Source: Ichthyophis bannanicus (Eukaryota > Chordata > Amphibia > Gymnophiona > Ichthyophiidae). From it: a stretch of DNA of 64,000 nt. The stretch lies in the NCBI GenBank assembly GCA_033557465.1, contig CM066045.1, forward strand, positions 137,351,596-137,415,595, in the 5' to 3' direction. The notes under the pieces were generated by a model. The model had not been told where the DNA came from, did no database searches, and saw only the letters and a program-made list of their open reading frames with translations. The translations under genes were made by a program, and so were the position numbers. Of this stretch, positions 1 to 11,348 are shown piece by piece (within the stretch, counting starts at the first letter, position 1; each line of letters begins with the position of its first letter).

Positions 1-1035
1 CATAAATGACCTGGAAAGTGGAATAACGAGTGAGGTTATCAAATTTGCAGATGACACAAAACTATTTAAAGTTGTTAAAACCCAAGAGAATGGTGAAAAA
101 TTGCAAGAGGATCTTGATAAATTGGAAGACTGGGCATCAAAATGGCAGATGAAATTTAATGTGGACAAGTGCAAGGTTATGCACCTAGGGAAGAACAACC
201 CAAACTATGGTTACACGATGCAAGGTTCCACATTAGGAACCACCACCCAGGAAAAAGATTTAGGCGTCATTGTGGATAGCATGTTAAAACCCTCGGCCCA
301 GTGTGCAGCAGCGGCCAAGCTAGCAAATAGAATGCTAGGTATGATAAGGAAAGGAATGGAAAATAAAACAAAAGATATTATAATGCCTCTATATCGTTCC
401 ATGGTGAGACCGCACCTTGAATATTGTGTGCAATTCTGGTCGCCGTATCTTAAAAAGGATATAGCGATTTTAGAAAAGGTACAGAGAAGAGCCACCAAAA
501 TGGTAAAGGGGATGGAAGGATACTCCTATGAAGAAAGGCTAAAAAGGTTAGGGCTCTTTAACTTGGAAAAGAGACGGCTGAGGGGAGATATGATAGAAGT
601 CTATAAATTAATGAACGGAGTGGAACGGGTAAACGTAGATCGATTGTTTACCTTATCAGAATATAGAAAGACTAGGGGACATGCAATGAAGCTACAGGGT
701 AAACTATTTAAGACTAATAAAAGAAAATATTTTTTCACTCAACGTGTAATCAAACTCTGGAATTTGTTACCGGAGGATGTAGTAAAGGCTGTTAGTGTAG
801 CTGGGTTTAAAAAAGGTTTGGACAAGTTCCTGGAGGACAGGTCCATAAACCATTATTAAGAAGTGACCGAAGATATCAATGCTTGACCCAGTATAAGCAT
901 TGTGGAACTTGTTTCTCTTGGGGAAACTGCTAGGTACATGTGACCTAGATTGGCCACTGTTGGAAACAGAATACTGGGCTTGATGGACCTTGGTCTGACC
1001 CAGTATGGCATATCTTATGTTCTTATATGTTCTAA
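1..1035 (+). mobile_element. CR1 LINE, family 1, 3' end (truncated by window edge)
   Basis: This is the C-terminal third of a CR1 reverse transcriptase followed by the 3' UTR. The reading frame runs to 859 and gives a 252-residue stretch typical of the CR1 post-RT region, with recognisable blocks [45 protein letters not shown] and the ending [19 protein letters not shown]. The catalytic FADDTK motif lies just upstream in the same frame (about 45-62). The 3' UTR ends near 1035 in short TTATGTTC-type repeats, the usual CR1 end. The frame is open, but the N-terminal half lies outside the window, so nothing can be said about activity. At least three other family 1 copies occur here (2925-8050, 26607-27945, 31127-40305). 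Confidence 0.9.
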
Positions 1036-2079
1036 AGGAGGGACGGCACAAATTTGGTGTAGTAAAAGGAAGGAGCAGCGGGTGAGTAAAGAAATATGCT
1101 GATCAAAGGAGAGTGAGGAGTCCAGTGTGATCCCAAGGTAATGGAGCGTAGGGACAAGAGGGATCGAGGTGATGGACAGAGTGGGAGACAAGGTGGGTGG
1201 GGGAGCACTGAAGGAGAACCAGAGGGCCACAGATTTAGAAGGATTCAAGTGAAGAAAGTGGGTGTTCAGCCAGTCAGCGATGTGAGAGAGGCAGGTGTTG
1301 AGAGCAGTGAGATCGAGAGAGAGAGAGCTGATGTAATACGTTGGCGTAATAGTACCCAGAGATTCCAGACTGCTGAATGATGAGGGCAAGTGGTGTGAGA
1401 GAGACATTAAAGAGGAGGGGGATGAGTACTGAGCCCTGGGGAACACCACAATGGAAGGGGGGTCACTGGGGAGGTGGTGAGACCAATCTGAACAGAAAAG
1501 ATGCGAGACAAGAGGAAGGAGTGAAACCAACGATGAACTAATCCGTGGATCCTGAGGTCATGGAAATGAGTGAGAAGTGTATGATGATCGACCAGATCGA
1601 AAGCAGCAGACAGGTCTAGGGAGATGGCCAGGGAAAGGTCACCGCATTCATGGGATTGATGGACCTCATTCAGGAGCGCAAGAAGAATAGTTTTGGAGCT
1701 ATGGCCAGATCTAAATCCGGATTGGCGGAGGTGGAGGGATAGGGTAGTATCAAGATTATTGGAGAGTTGTGAAAAGACGAGTTTCTCTAAGATTTTTGAG
1801 AGGAAGGGGAGATTAGAAGGGATGCCAGTTGGCCAAGGTGGAGAGGACAAGACACGGTTTCTTCAGGATAGGACGAATGAGAGCATGTTTCCAGGCAAAG
1901 GGGAAAAGACTGGAAGAGAGGCTTGAGTTAATCATATGGAGGACGTAAGGTAGCAGTGTAAGAAGCCAGGCGGAGGGAAGAGGGTCGAGTGGACAGGTGG
2001 TCTTATGAGAAGAGGTAAAGGCCTTAGTAAGTTTCATGTGTTGCAAGTTCCATGTGATGCAAGGTATATTCTGCATACA
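1036..2079 (-). mobile_element. L2-like LINE fragment, reverse transcriptase region
   Basis: On the minus strand, three overlapping frames together encode a degraded reverse transcriptase. Entering from 2076, there is a thumb/palm stretch (KHALIRPILKKP), then SLDLSAAFDLVDHHTLL, which is motif A with its catalytic aspartate, then a decayed GxPQGS block. Next comes LTALNTCLSHIADWLNTHFL, typical of L2 after the active site, and HYLGITLDSSLSF. Frames change at about 1850 and 1500, so it is a pseudogene. It abuts the CR1 end at 1035 and a CORE-SINE at 2080 on the same strand. L2 versus another CR1-clade LINE is judged from protein style only. Confidence 0.75.
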
Positions 2080-2362
2080 TATTTATTTATTTATTTATTT
2101 AGCTGCATTTATATCCCGCTTTTCACCGGGTCAAAGCAGTTGGAGGATACATTTAACACGAGGGGATATGAGACACATACGCTAATACTTACAGGGAACA
2201 TGGGCAATGGAGGGTTAAGTGGCTTGCCCAAGACCACAAGGAGCACCTGTGGGACTAGAAACCCCAGTCCTTCCGGCCCAAGGTTGCTGTCCTCTAGTGG
2301 GATTTGAACCACCGACCTTCCGGCCTGTGGTACCTTGCCCCAACCACTAGGCCACTCCTCCC
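2080..2362 (-). repeat. tRNA-derived CORE-SINE with L2-type tail
   Basis: Read on the minus strand, this begins with a tRNA-like head holding an A box (TGGCCTAGTGG) and a B box (GGTTCAAATCCC). A CORE-like stretch follows (TTGGGCAAGCCACTTAACC), and it ends in a tail GGGATATAAATGCAGC followed by AAATA repeats, matching L2-type 3' ends. This is the MIR/CORE-SINE layout. Two relatives lie at 17841-18069 and 56870-56994. Confidence 0.8.
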
Positions 2363-2924
2363 GTATTCATAGGTAAATACCTAAATAAATACCTAAATAA
2401 ATATTTACCTTCTCTTATACTATCTTAGAATGTGCTGGGATTACCTAACACTGTTCTGGGCATGTAGGGGACTAGGTTATGGTGTAGTTTGCATCAGCAT
2501 GCATTTATCATCAGTTTCTGTGCCTTATATGCATCAGCAAACTACTGTCAGTGAGCACAGCAACTTAGGAGATACGTGTTTTTACAGTGGAGGCATGGCT
2601 AGCTCGGAGAGGGGCATGATCAGAGATGGCTAACTTCACAGAATATGGTGAGGCGGGCATGTCTAAAACCTGATCAGTTTACCCATATCTCCTACTATTG
2701 CCAGAGACGTATTTCTCTGCTATACTCTATGGCCCGTTCCTGTATCTGTTCACTGGATACATGCAAGGGCCTGCCGAACAGCATGTTGAACATGCCACGC
2801 CAGACGCGTCTATGATCCCAATGCAAGAAATGTGGGCACGTTTAAACCCATCTTTCCAGAATCGGGTGGGAATCGTGCCTATGTCCAATTTAAACATCTC
2901 CACTGCAGCGAAACGTTCTATATG
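2363..2924. other. No recognisable gene
   Basis: AT-rich stretch with short AAATACCTAAATA repeats near 2375-2405. Open frames of 60-75 codons here show no motif and I do not treat them as genes. Confidence 0.5.
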
Positions 2925-3395
2925 AACATAAGAACACAAAAAAAAGCCTTACTAAGACAGACCAAGGTCCATCAAGCCCAGAATCCTGTTTCCAACAGTG
3001 GCCGATCCAGGCTACAAGTACCTGGTAGGTTCCCAAAGAGGCATACAGGTTCCACAATGCTCATCCTGCGGTAAGCAGTGGATTTCCTGGGTCCTCTTTA
3101 ATAATGGTTTATGGACCGTTCCTTCAGAACTTGTCCAAACTTTTTTTTAAACCCAGTAATGCATTTTCTCTTATTAGTCTTAAAGGGGTTGCATTGTAGC
3201 TTCATTGTGCTTATCTAGTCTTTCTACTTTTTGATGGCGTAAACAACTGAACTACCTTTACCCGTTCCACTCCATTCATTAATTTATAGATCTCTATCAT
3301 ATCACCCTCAGCTGTCTCTTTTCCAAGTTGAAGAGCCCCCAACCTTTTAAGCCTCTCCTCATAGGGGTATCCTTCCATTTCTTTTCCCATTTGTA

Positions 3396-3815
3396 TCACT
3401 TTTCTTTATCTTTTCTTTTTTTTTTTCTTTATAGAATATTCAAAAATTACATGGACACAACACTTGCAAGGAAATCGGGAAATCAGAGAATACAAATATC
3501 AAAAAGGAAAAATCCAGAAGAAATACCATCAACTGAAATTCCCGCTCTAGCCCACAATATGGGAGAATACCAAAATAAAAAGGAAATCTATAACTAGATT
3601 CTCTAATAGGAATCAAACAGGTGCATAACAGCACAATTTAATCATGAGGGAGTAGAACAAGAGATAGACCCACCAGTAAGGGCCCCACGGGCATTCAAAA
3701 AGGAGATCAATCGGGATGGATAAAAAAATATATAAGAATTTCCCTCTAATTTCACAAGACATTTACATGGATATTTCAGAAAGAAAAGCCTGCCCAATTG
3801 AGAAACCCTAGGATG
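3396..3815. repeat. Unidentified ~400-bp insertion in CR1
   Basis: CR1 homology stops at a T-rich run near 3395-3432 and resumes at about 3816 (TTTGTATCTTTTCTAATTC). The text TTCTTTATCTTTTC or a close variant is present at both edges, as expected of a duplicated target. The interior holds a 48-codon open stretch with no recognisable motif. It could be a 5'-truncated retroelement inserted with its oligo-A/T end at the left. Confidence 0.5.
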
Positions 3816-4031
3816 CAGAATTTTAATTCTTTGTATCTTTTCTAATTCAGCTGTATTCTTTTTAAGATATAGTCACCAGAATTGCACGCAATATTCAAGG
3901 TGCGGTCGCACCATGAAATGCTACAGAGGCATTATAATATCCTTTCTTTTATTCTCCATCCCTTTCCTTAAGATTCCTATTTGCTTCCTTGGCTGCTGCT
4001 GCATACTAGGCAGAGGGTTTCAATGTATTAT

Positions 4032-4183
4032 TTCAGGATCAGAATGGTAAGCACTTATCTTAAGGGGGTAGGAATCCTGCTGCGTAGGATCAACAGGGTT
4101 GTATTTTAATTTTATTATAAACCATTGTGAATGCGTTAGCAAATGGCAGTATATAAGTGTTTTTTAAATAAATAAATATTATC
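4032..4183 (+). repeat. L2-type LINE/SINE 3' tail
   Basis: Short insertion ending in AAACCATTGTGAATGCG ... GGCAGTATATAAGTG and AAATAAATAAATA, the conserved end shared by L2 LINEs and their CORE-SINE partners in this window. It interrupts the minus-strand CR1, which continues on both sides. Confidence 0.65.
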
Positions 4184-6889
4184 CATGATGACTCCTAAAT
4201 CATTGTCCTGAGTGGTGGTTTCTAAGGTGGTACCTTGCATCATGTAACCATAGTTTGGGTTGTTCTTTACTAGGTGCATAACTTTGCACTTGTCTACATT
4301 AAATTTCATCTGCCATTTGAATGTCCAGTCTTCCAATTTATCAAGGTCCTCTTGCAATTTTTCACAATCCTCTTGTCTTTTAACACCTTTGAATAACTTT
4401 GTATCATCTGCAAATGTAATCAGCTCACTCGTTATTCCTATTTCCAGTCATTTATGAATATGTTAAAAAAACAGCAGGCCCAGCATAGATCCCTGAATAC
4501 TCCATTGGGAAAATTGGCCTACTCTCTGCTTTCTACCTTTTAACCAGTTCCTGATCAATACTATACTGCCTCCTATCCCATGACTTTTTAATTTGGCCAA
4601 GAGTCTCTCATGAGGGACCTTGTCAAAGGCTTTCTGAAAATCCAGATACACTATATCAAATGGCTCACCTTTGTCTACCTGTTTATTTACACCTTCAAAA
4701 AAAAAAACAAATTAGTAAGACGAGATTTTCCTTGGCTAAATCCATGTTGGTTTTCTCCCATTAAACCATGACTATCTACATGTTCAGTAATTTTATTCTT
4801 TATTATGGTTTCTACCATTTTGCCCAGTACCAACGTAAGGCTCACCTATCAGTAGTTTCCCAGATCACTCCTGGAGCCCTTTTTAAAAACTGGAGTTATA
4901 TTGGCCACTCTCCATTTTCTGCTACTACAGATGATTTTAATGATAGTTCACAGATTGCTAATAGTAGGTCTGCAATCTCATATTTCATTTCTTTCAACTT
5001 TCTTGGATGTATACCATCTGTTCCAGGTGATTTGCTACTCTTCAGTTTATCAAACAGTTATAATACATCCTTCCGGTTTATTGATATTTCTTTAAATCTT
5101 TCCTCTAAATCACCTTTAGATACCATTTCAGGCATGGGTAACTTCCCTACATCATTTTCAGTAAAGACCAAAGCAAAGAATTCATTCAGTCTCTTCACTA
5201 TGACCTTGTCCTCCCCTAGCACCCCTTTTTACCCCTCTATCATCCAATGGTCCAACTGACTCTCTCACAGGTTTTTTGCTATGAATGTACTTGAAAACGT
5301 TTTGGTTATATATTTTTGCTTCCATGGCAAGCTTCTTTTCAAAGTCTCTTTTTGCCTGCCTTATCAATGCCTTGTATCTAATTTGTCAGTGCTTATGTTT
5401 TTACCAGTGTTCATTAGTAGTCATCTTTTTACATTTCCTGAAGGATGCTTTTTTGGCAACAGCCTCTCTGACCTCGCCTTTAAACCATGCTGGCAGTTTT
5501 TTGGCTTTCCTTACACTTTTCTTAAAGCTTGGAATATATCTGTTCTGGGCTTCCCAGTTTGTTTAAAAGTACTTGTCCATGCTTGATGTAAATCTTTATC
5601 CTTTGCAACTGCTCTTTTTAGTTTTTTCCTCATTTCATCATAGTCTCCCTTTTAAAAGTTAAAAGGTAGCACTCTGGATTTCCTTGCCATCTTTCTTCCA
5701 TTTATTAAATCAAATGCAATCATGCTACAATCACTATTGCCAAGTGACCCCAAAATCCTTATCTCGTGCACCAGATCATGTGTTCCATTAAGGACTAGGT
5801 CCAAAATAGCTTCACCTCTTGTCGGTTCACGCATCAGCTGCTCCAAGAAGTAGACATTTATTTCATCTAGAAACTTTCTCTCCCTAGCATGTCCTGCTGT
5901 GACATTGACCCAGTCCATACCGTGGTAATTGAAATCACCCATTACTACTGTGTTGTAACTTTTGTTAGCTTCCTTGATTTCTTTAGCATTTCATCATCCT
6001 TCTGTTCATTCTGGCCAGGTGATCAGTAGTACACTCCCAATGCCATCACTTTCCGCTTTTTACATGTAACTTCTATCCATGTTTTATATGTAAAACTTTA
6101 ATTCTATGTGACTCAATACCCTCTCTACAATAGAGCACATCCTCTCCACCACTTTGATCTGCTCTGTCATTGATATAGTTTCTACCCAGGTATCACAGTG
6201 TCCCACTGGTTGTCGTCCTCCCACCAGGTCTCTGAGATGTCAATCATATCTAACCTTTTAGTTCTATATAGTCTAGCTCTCCCACCTTATTTCTTAGACT
6301 TCTAGCATTTGCATACAGGCATTTTAGAGATTGTATTTTATTCATATTAATTTGGTTATCAATTGATAGGTGTAATTTGGAATCTTTCAGCTTTGTACTG
6401 AAGGGCATCTGGGTTAGTATTATCTTTTTGGAACCTCTGTCGGGATGCCCTAACTTCCCTGTTTTGCTAGTATCCTTCAAGGATACATCCTTCTGAACCA
6501 TGCACTCCTGGGTGACTGTCGACTTTCCCTTACCATCTAGTTTAAAAGCTGCTGTATCTCCTTTTTAAAGATTAATGCTAGCAGCCTGGTTCCACCCCTT
6601 TAAGATGGAGCCAATCCCTTCGAAAGAGTCCCTCCCTTCCCCAGAATGTTGTCCAGTTCCTAACAAATCCAAACCACTCTTCTTTGCACCATCGTCTCAT
6701 CCACGCATTGAGACTCTGGAACTCTGCTTGCCTTTTGGGTCCTGCGCCTGGAACAGGAAGCATTTCTGAGCATGCTACTCTGGAAGTTCTGGACTTCAAC
6801 ATCCTAGCTAAAAGCCTAAATTTGGCCTCCAGAGACTCTCCCACACTTTCCTATAATCATTGGTGCCAACATGTACCAAGACAGCAGAC

Positions 6890-7251
6890 CCAACAAACTA
6901 AGCATGATTCCACGTGCACCAAGGACCCAGTAAGAAACGTGGAATGCAACGCATCAGTGCAGCTTTTATGCAGTTCAGCAGTTTTTAACCCGTGTGGTTT
7001 TATTACGATTAGCACTATGGCACTATAAGTACACTCTGAGTTTAGAGGTCAACTCTTATACAGGCTCTTCTATGATTTTAAGGAAGAGCAATTACAATAG
7101 TAGAAACACACAACATACAGCCATCATTTGCCCCTGAGGAAGGCGTTTACGAAACACGGCCAGTGTCGGGCCGGTGGCTGAAGTGGAATAAAGAAATAAA
7201 AGCATTTTACTTCACGTCTTTTCGTTGCATTCCACGTTTCTTACTGGGTCC
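6890..7251. mobile_element. 362-bp insertion with 29-bp inverted repeats and hammerhead-like fold
   Basis: An insertion in the minus-strand CR1 flanked by a direct repeat AAGACAGCAGAC (6878-6889 and 7252-7263; up to 14 bp if CC is included). Inside, a perfect 29-bp inverted repeat begins GGACCCAGTAAGAAACG at 6923-6951 and is mirrored at 7223-7251. There is no coding capacity. A 12-14-bp target duplication is too long for most DNA transposons and suits Penelope-like or other endonuclease-primed retroelements. Such elements often carry hammerhead ribozymes (see 7118-7180). The class assignment is inference. Confidence 0.7.
7118..7180 (+). ncRNA. Hammerhead-ribozyme-like motif (type I arrangement)
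   Basis: The conserved core appears in order: CTGAGGA (7134-7140, fits CUGANGA), GAAA (7151-7154), a short helix III CAC/GTG (7155-7157 with 7163-7165, loop GGCCA), then TC (7166-7167) as the cleavage position. Helix I pairs GCCC (7130-7133) with GGGC (7168-7171) and, beyond an internal loop, CAGCCATC (7118-7125) with GGTGGCTG (7173-7180). Helix II (7141-7150) hardly pairs, so the copy is probably inactive. The short helix III and internal loop in helix I resemble hammerheads of animal retroelements. Confidence 0.55.
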
Positions 7252-7565
7252 AAGACAGCAGACGACTCCTCAGCACTATCTAAAACCTTGTCTAGGTGGT
7301 TCGTGAGGTCCGCTACCTTCGCAGCTGGCAGGGATGTTACCAGGCAGTCCTCTTATTCACTACCAACCCAGCTATCTACGTGCCTAATGATCAAATCACC
7401 AAATATAACAGCTGTCCTAACCCTTCCTTTGTGGGCACATGGCCCTAGAGAAACCACCTCTGTGCAAGAGGATTTTACATCTCCTGGTAGACAGGTTCTA
7501 GCTACAGGATCACTTCCTGCCATACCAAAGTGCTGCTCTCCTTTCACGTGACCTCTGTCATCCAT
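7225..7565 (-). pseudogene. CR1 ORF1, esterase-domain fragment
   Basis: The minus-strand frame at 7565-7353 encodes a region that closely matches ORF1 of the plus-strand CR1 at 31127 (for example CLPGDVKSS, LGPCAHKGRVRTAVIFGD, IIRHVDSWVG). In that copy the same segment leads into an SGNH/GDSL-type esterase domain; ORF1 proteins with esterase domains are known in CR1 and L2 LINEs. The rest of the domain continues at 6844-6578 after the 362-bp insertion (EAKFRLLARMLKSRTSRV ... GLFRRDWLHLK). The reading frame is interrupted by the insertion and stops. Confidence 0.7.
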
Positions 7566-8134
7566 GGCAATTGAAAGGCTGCCAGATTGGAGATGTGACT
7601 TCAGTACTACGTCCCTGTAGGTGTCATCTGTGTACCTCTCTGGCTTCCTTATGTCCTCCCAGTCTGCTACTCTAGCTCCCAGAGATCAGACTCATTCTCT
7701 AATGGCAAAGAGCTCCTTGTACCTAGTGCACATGTATAACTCCTCACCAACTGGGAGAAAATTGTACATGTGACACTCAATGGAAAAGACTGGATAGCCC
7801 CCATCTCACTACTGGTCTGTTGTCTGCATTTTAGTTTTAAGGTTTTGTTTAGCTATTTAAGTTGTTTACTTAAAGTTGCTTGAGATACTTGTACTGATAC
7901 AACAATACCAATTACCTTTAAGGACCTTTGTTCACCTCAAGATTAATTAATCTAGTCCTGGTGATGATAACCAGCTGTACCTGAAAGTTACTTTGACCAC
8001 CGTCCTCCCTTTAATAGGTTGAAGATCCTATAAAACTAAGATTATGCCTGGGGTTCATGGAAGTCAGGGTGGGTGGGTGGGTGGGAGCGAACTAACACTT
8101 AGTAAAGGCTGACTTGCTGCACAGGTCCCAGACC

Positions 8135-9440
8135 TGTGCTTCTAAGGTAATCTGTTAACAATTTCCTGGGTGATTCCCACAGCCTTTGGTTTGATAGAGA
8201 GTGCCTTTCAAATTGCCCCTTTGACCTTTCACTTGCCTTTAATACCCTTTTAAAACAAATTCCCAGATCTCTTGCCTCCTAGTGAAGGCTTCTTTGTAAA
8301 GATATCTATTCTTCCTTCTATGCTAACCTATACTCTGATTTATTTAAATTAAAAGCTCTCTGCTGATACCTGAGCGAGTTTTAAATTTAAACTAAAAGCT
8401 CTCTGCTGAGTTTTAAATTTAAACTACAAGCTCTCTGCTTGGTTTTAAATTTAACCTAAAAAGCTCTCTGCTGGGTTTTAAATTTAAATTAACCACTCTC
8501 TGCCAACGGGGAAGCTGTAAAACTAGAGGGCATAACATGAAGCTGCAAGGGGGGGTATATTGGATGGCAATGTCAGGAAATACTTTTTCACTGAAAGGGT
8601 GGTGGATGCTTGCAATGCCCTCCCGATGGAAATGGTGAGGGCAAATACAGTGACAGAATTCAAAATGGCATGGGACAGACATGGTGGATCCCTCTATAGC
8701 AACAGGATAAAATCAAAATAAACTTAACTATCTAATTTCTCAACAAACAGGGATGCCCTACATGGAGCGGTGGGTTTACCCCTAAACAAAGACATGGGGA
8801 GGGGTGACCTGCATGGAGTAGCAGGTGCACCTACTCTTGCCACCTTGCTCGGCAGACTAGATGGACCATACTGCCGTCATTTACCATGTTACTAGGCCCT
8901 GACTGAGTTAATAAATACAGTGGATTTTAAAATACACAGATTTATCAGTTTTAACTCAAAGAATTCCCTTTTTCCAAGATTCAGAGAATTTCCCAGAAGT
9001 AAATACTTACAAGTTCAGATTTCTTTCCAGCAGAAGCAGTCCCTATTGGTAGTCCTTCAAGACTGAGCATCACACAGCTCTGGTTGAACTGTTAACAGAT
9101 TACCTTAGCGGTACAGGCATTAACAATTCCTGGGTAATTCACACAGCCCTTGGTTTGATAGATGGAGTCTTTCAAATTGTCCCTTTGACCTTTCACTTGG
9201 CTTTATCGCCTATTTAAAACACATTCCCAGATCTCTTGCCTCCTAAGTGGAAGGCCTCTTTGTAAAGGTTCTAGAACCAATTTCTTTCTTTCATCTCAAA
9301 GAATATGTTACCTGATTCTTCCTTCTATGCTAAGCTATACTCTAATTTGATTTAAATTAAAAGCTCTCTGCTGATACTAGGCCCTGAGAGATTTAAATTT
9401 AAACTAAAAGCTCTCTGCTGGATTTAAAAGTAAACTAAAA
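8135..9440. repeat. Duplicated AT-rich segment with ~35-bp minisatellite
   Basis: Two copies of one ~350-bp segment, 8135-8515 and 9085-9440, share TCTGTTAACA, TTTGGTTTGATAGA, CCTTTGACCTTTCACTTG, CCAGATCTCTTGCCTCCTA and TTCTTCCTTCTATGCTAA. Each ends in tandem units built on TTTAAATTTAAACTAAAAG followed by CTCTCTGCTG (four to five units in the first copy, two to three in the second). A CR1 3' end (8517-8893) lies between them. Because it abuts the 5' side of the minus-strand CR1, it could be a tandem 5'-UTR monomer of that LINE; this is inference. Confidence 0.6.
8517..8893 (+). mobile_element. CR1 LINE, family 2, 3' end
   Basis: 5'-truncated copy beginning in the C-terminal ORF2 region (GTCAGGAAATACTTTTTCAC, then GTGGTGGATGCTTGCAATGC). 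It ends with the 3' UTR text GCAACAGGATAAAATCAAAA, GGCAGACTAGATGGACCATA and CATGTTACT. The same 3' UTR recurs at 20285-20790 (-) and 24725-24942 (+). Confidence 0.8.
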
Positions 9441-10399
9441 GCTTAAACTAAAATCTCTAAAATTGGCTTTCAACTTACATGCATAAGTTGCAAAATACAA
9501 ACTTAAACATGTAAGTTACTGAATTGCCTCCCTTGATTTTTCCCATGTGTAGATTTATAAAATGGCTTCTCCGGCTCTGTGTCAGCAAATAAACATGCTA
9601 GGCATGTGTAGACCCAACAAATCTTCAGTTCGTCCTCATTTAAAATGAGGTTTTAGCAAAATTTTGTATGGTTTTTTTTGTTATTGTGCATGTATTCATT
9701 GGAATTGCCTGCCAACAATACACGCTGCAATGTTTTTGTGCAAGGAAATTGGTTGTGCACTTTTATATTCATAAGTATACATGTACACAAACAATTTCCA
9801 TGGATTTTTATTTTTTAGGCACCAAACAAGCCTGAAATGCGCATACCTAACATGTGCTTTTTTCCACATCCATAATGTATTCTATACAAGGCTTCATGTT
9901 TGGCAGACCATTTTCTAAAATACCACCAAAATTGGGTATGTCCTTTTTATATAGCAGAGCTATAAAATCTCTGCTGAGGAGTATTTATGATAAAATGAAG
10001 AATGTGCCTTCACCTCCCTTTGAAATGGCAATTGATGTGAAAAAAAACCCCTTAATGCTAAAACTTGGAGAAATCCTGGACATCACTGGAAATCCCTGAT
10101 GCAGCATAGTGTGACAATGAGCAAGGTCAGAACAGATTCTCAGTCCTCTTGGTACATTAAAGATTTGGTTTAAGCTTTAAATAAATTACTTCTAGTACCT
10201 GCAATGCATTTTGATGCCAAGTAATAAGCAGAAAAGTGGCTGTGATCACTAAAATCAGCTTGAATGCATTCTTCATTGTGAATGATGGAAAAGTTTTAAA
10301 TGCCCTGTAGTAAGAAAATAGACATAATTACGGAATGGAGTTGAAGGGGCAAACATGAAAAAGTTATTTATATTTTTAAAAGTACAAAGGTTACGGTTT
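9441..10399. other. No recognisable gene; AT-rich
   Basis: Near 9465-9515 there is an imperfect inverted pair (CAACTTACATGCATAAGTTG and AACATGTAAGTTACTG), perhaps the end of a small MITE. An 81-codon open frame at 9854-10099 (+) has no motif or repeat match that I recognise; I do not call it a gene. Confidence 0.45.
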
Positions 10400-10730
10400 T
10401 TGCATGATGTTACTAGGTAGTACATACAAAACAAGAGGAAATATTTTTTTCACCCGATGCATAATTAAGCTCTGCAATTGGTAAAAGTAGTTAATGTAGC
10501 TGGATTTAATAAGGCTTGGGCAAGATTCCTGGAAGAAGTCCATAAACTGTTAAGATAGACTTGTGGAAAGCCATTATCCTTGGGGTGGGGAGGAGGAATA
10601 ACATGGAATCGTGCTACCTTTTGGGATCCTGCCAGGTATTCTTGACTACCATTGTTGAAAGCAAGATTCTTGACTTGATGGACCATCAGTCTGACCCTAT
10701 ATGACAATTCTTGTATTTTTATGTAATTTG
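10400..10730 (+). mobile_element. CR1 LINE, family 1, degraded 3' end
   Basis: 5'-truncated family 1 copy. It carries the C-terminal coding remnant (AGGAAATATTTTTTTCACC, GTTAATGTAGCTGGATTTAA) and the 3' UTR (CTTGATGGACCATCAGTCTG). It has diverged strongly and has no open frame. Confidence 0.75.
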
Positions 10731-10799
10731 TCATACTAAATGTCTTAAATGTGCAGCTTGCTTGCTAGAAAGAAAGCAGTAAATTGGGGTGGGGGGGGG

Positions 10800-10985
10800 G
10801 AGCAGTTAGGTAACTCTGGTCCTCAAGTGCTGCAAATCACATTTTCAAGATATCCACACTGACTATGCATGAGATGCATTTGTATGCACAGTATCCACTA
10901 TATGCAAATGCATCTCATGCATATAGCATACAAGGGCTGGTGTTGCCTGGTGCTGCATTATATAGTAGTGATCTTGTGAACTACT
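10800..10985. repeat. Palindromic MITE-like repeat
   Basis: A hairpin of about 25-bp arms (10863-10887 and 10901-10925) is centred on CTATGCATGAGATGCATTTG and its inverse. GATATCCACA lies just upstream. Fragments of a related sequence (ATCTCATGCATATTCATGAG) are embedded at matching places in the four large Harbinger-like elements near 37340, 44965, 50215 and 63275. Confidence 0.55.
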
Positions 10986-11348
10986 ACAGGTTAAAGTGCA
11001 TGGTTCATGTGTTCTCACATTAGACACATGACAGCAGAAAAAGACCTTATGGCCTATCTAGTCTGCCCTTCCATATCAACTACAATAGTCCCCTTTTTTC
11101 CCTTTAGCGATCTTCAGTGTTTGTCCCATGCTTTCTTAAATTCAGGTACTGTTTTCGTCTCTACTACTTCCACTGAGAGACTATTCCAGGCATCTACCAC
11201 TCTTTCCACAAAGAAATATTTCCGCATATCGCTCCTGAGTCCATCCCTTTTCACCCCCATCCTATGACCCCTTGTTGTAGAGCTTGCCCTCAATCGAAAG
11301 AGGTTCTCCTCTTGTGCATTTATGTCATGGAGGTATTTAAATATCTCC

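Larger units (their letters stand above)
3211..6501 (-). pseudogene. CR1 ORF2 (endonuclease-reverse transcriptase), broken
   Basis: In an intact CR1, ORF2 nicks target DNA and primes reverse transcription of the LINE RNA. Here the endonuclease part starts near 6501 with LKCLYANARSLRNKVGEL and contains MGDFNYHGMDWVNV, the conserved GDFN block, at about 5942-5900, and a SDCSMIAFDL block near 5720. The RT part shows motif A as YLDFQKAFDKVPHERLLAK (4651-4600) and motif C as FADDTK near 4401-4414. A C-terminal tail follows at 4357-4184, 4031-3816 and 3399-3211. Stops and frameshifts occur at several points, and two insertions split the C-terminal part, so no functional product is possible. Confidence 0.85.
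2925..8050 (-). mobile_element. CR1 LINE, family 1, nearly full length, interrupted
   Basis: A CR1 in reverse orientation. Its 3' UTR begins at about 2925 and its 5' part reaches about 7800-8050. Going backwards from high coordinates it has ORF1 with an esterase-like domain (pieces at 7565-7353 and 6844-6578), then ORF2 with endonuclease (about 6501-5650), reverse transcriptase (about 5370-4184) and the C-terminal region (4031-3816 and 3395-3211). Three foreign pieces interrupt it: 3396-3815, 4032-4183 and 6890-7251. Frames are broken in many places. The extents of the 5' UTR are uncertain. Confidence 0.85.

Noticed and set aside
4768..5586. Plus-strand frames of 163, 101 and 93 codons rich in Phe/Leu/Ser
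   Set aside because: Antisense of the minus-strand CR1 reverse transcriptase, which has the conserved motifs.
9854..10099. 81-codon open frame
   Set aside because: No motif, no repeat counterpart, AT-rich context; length is within chance expectation for a 64-kb window.
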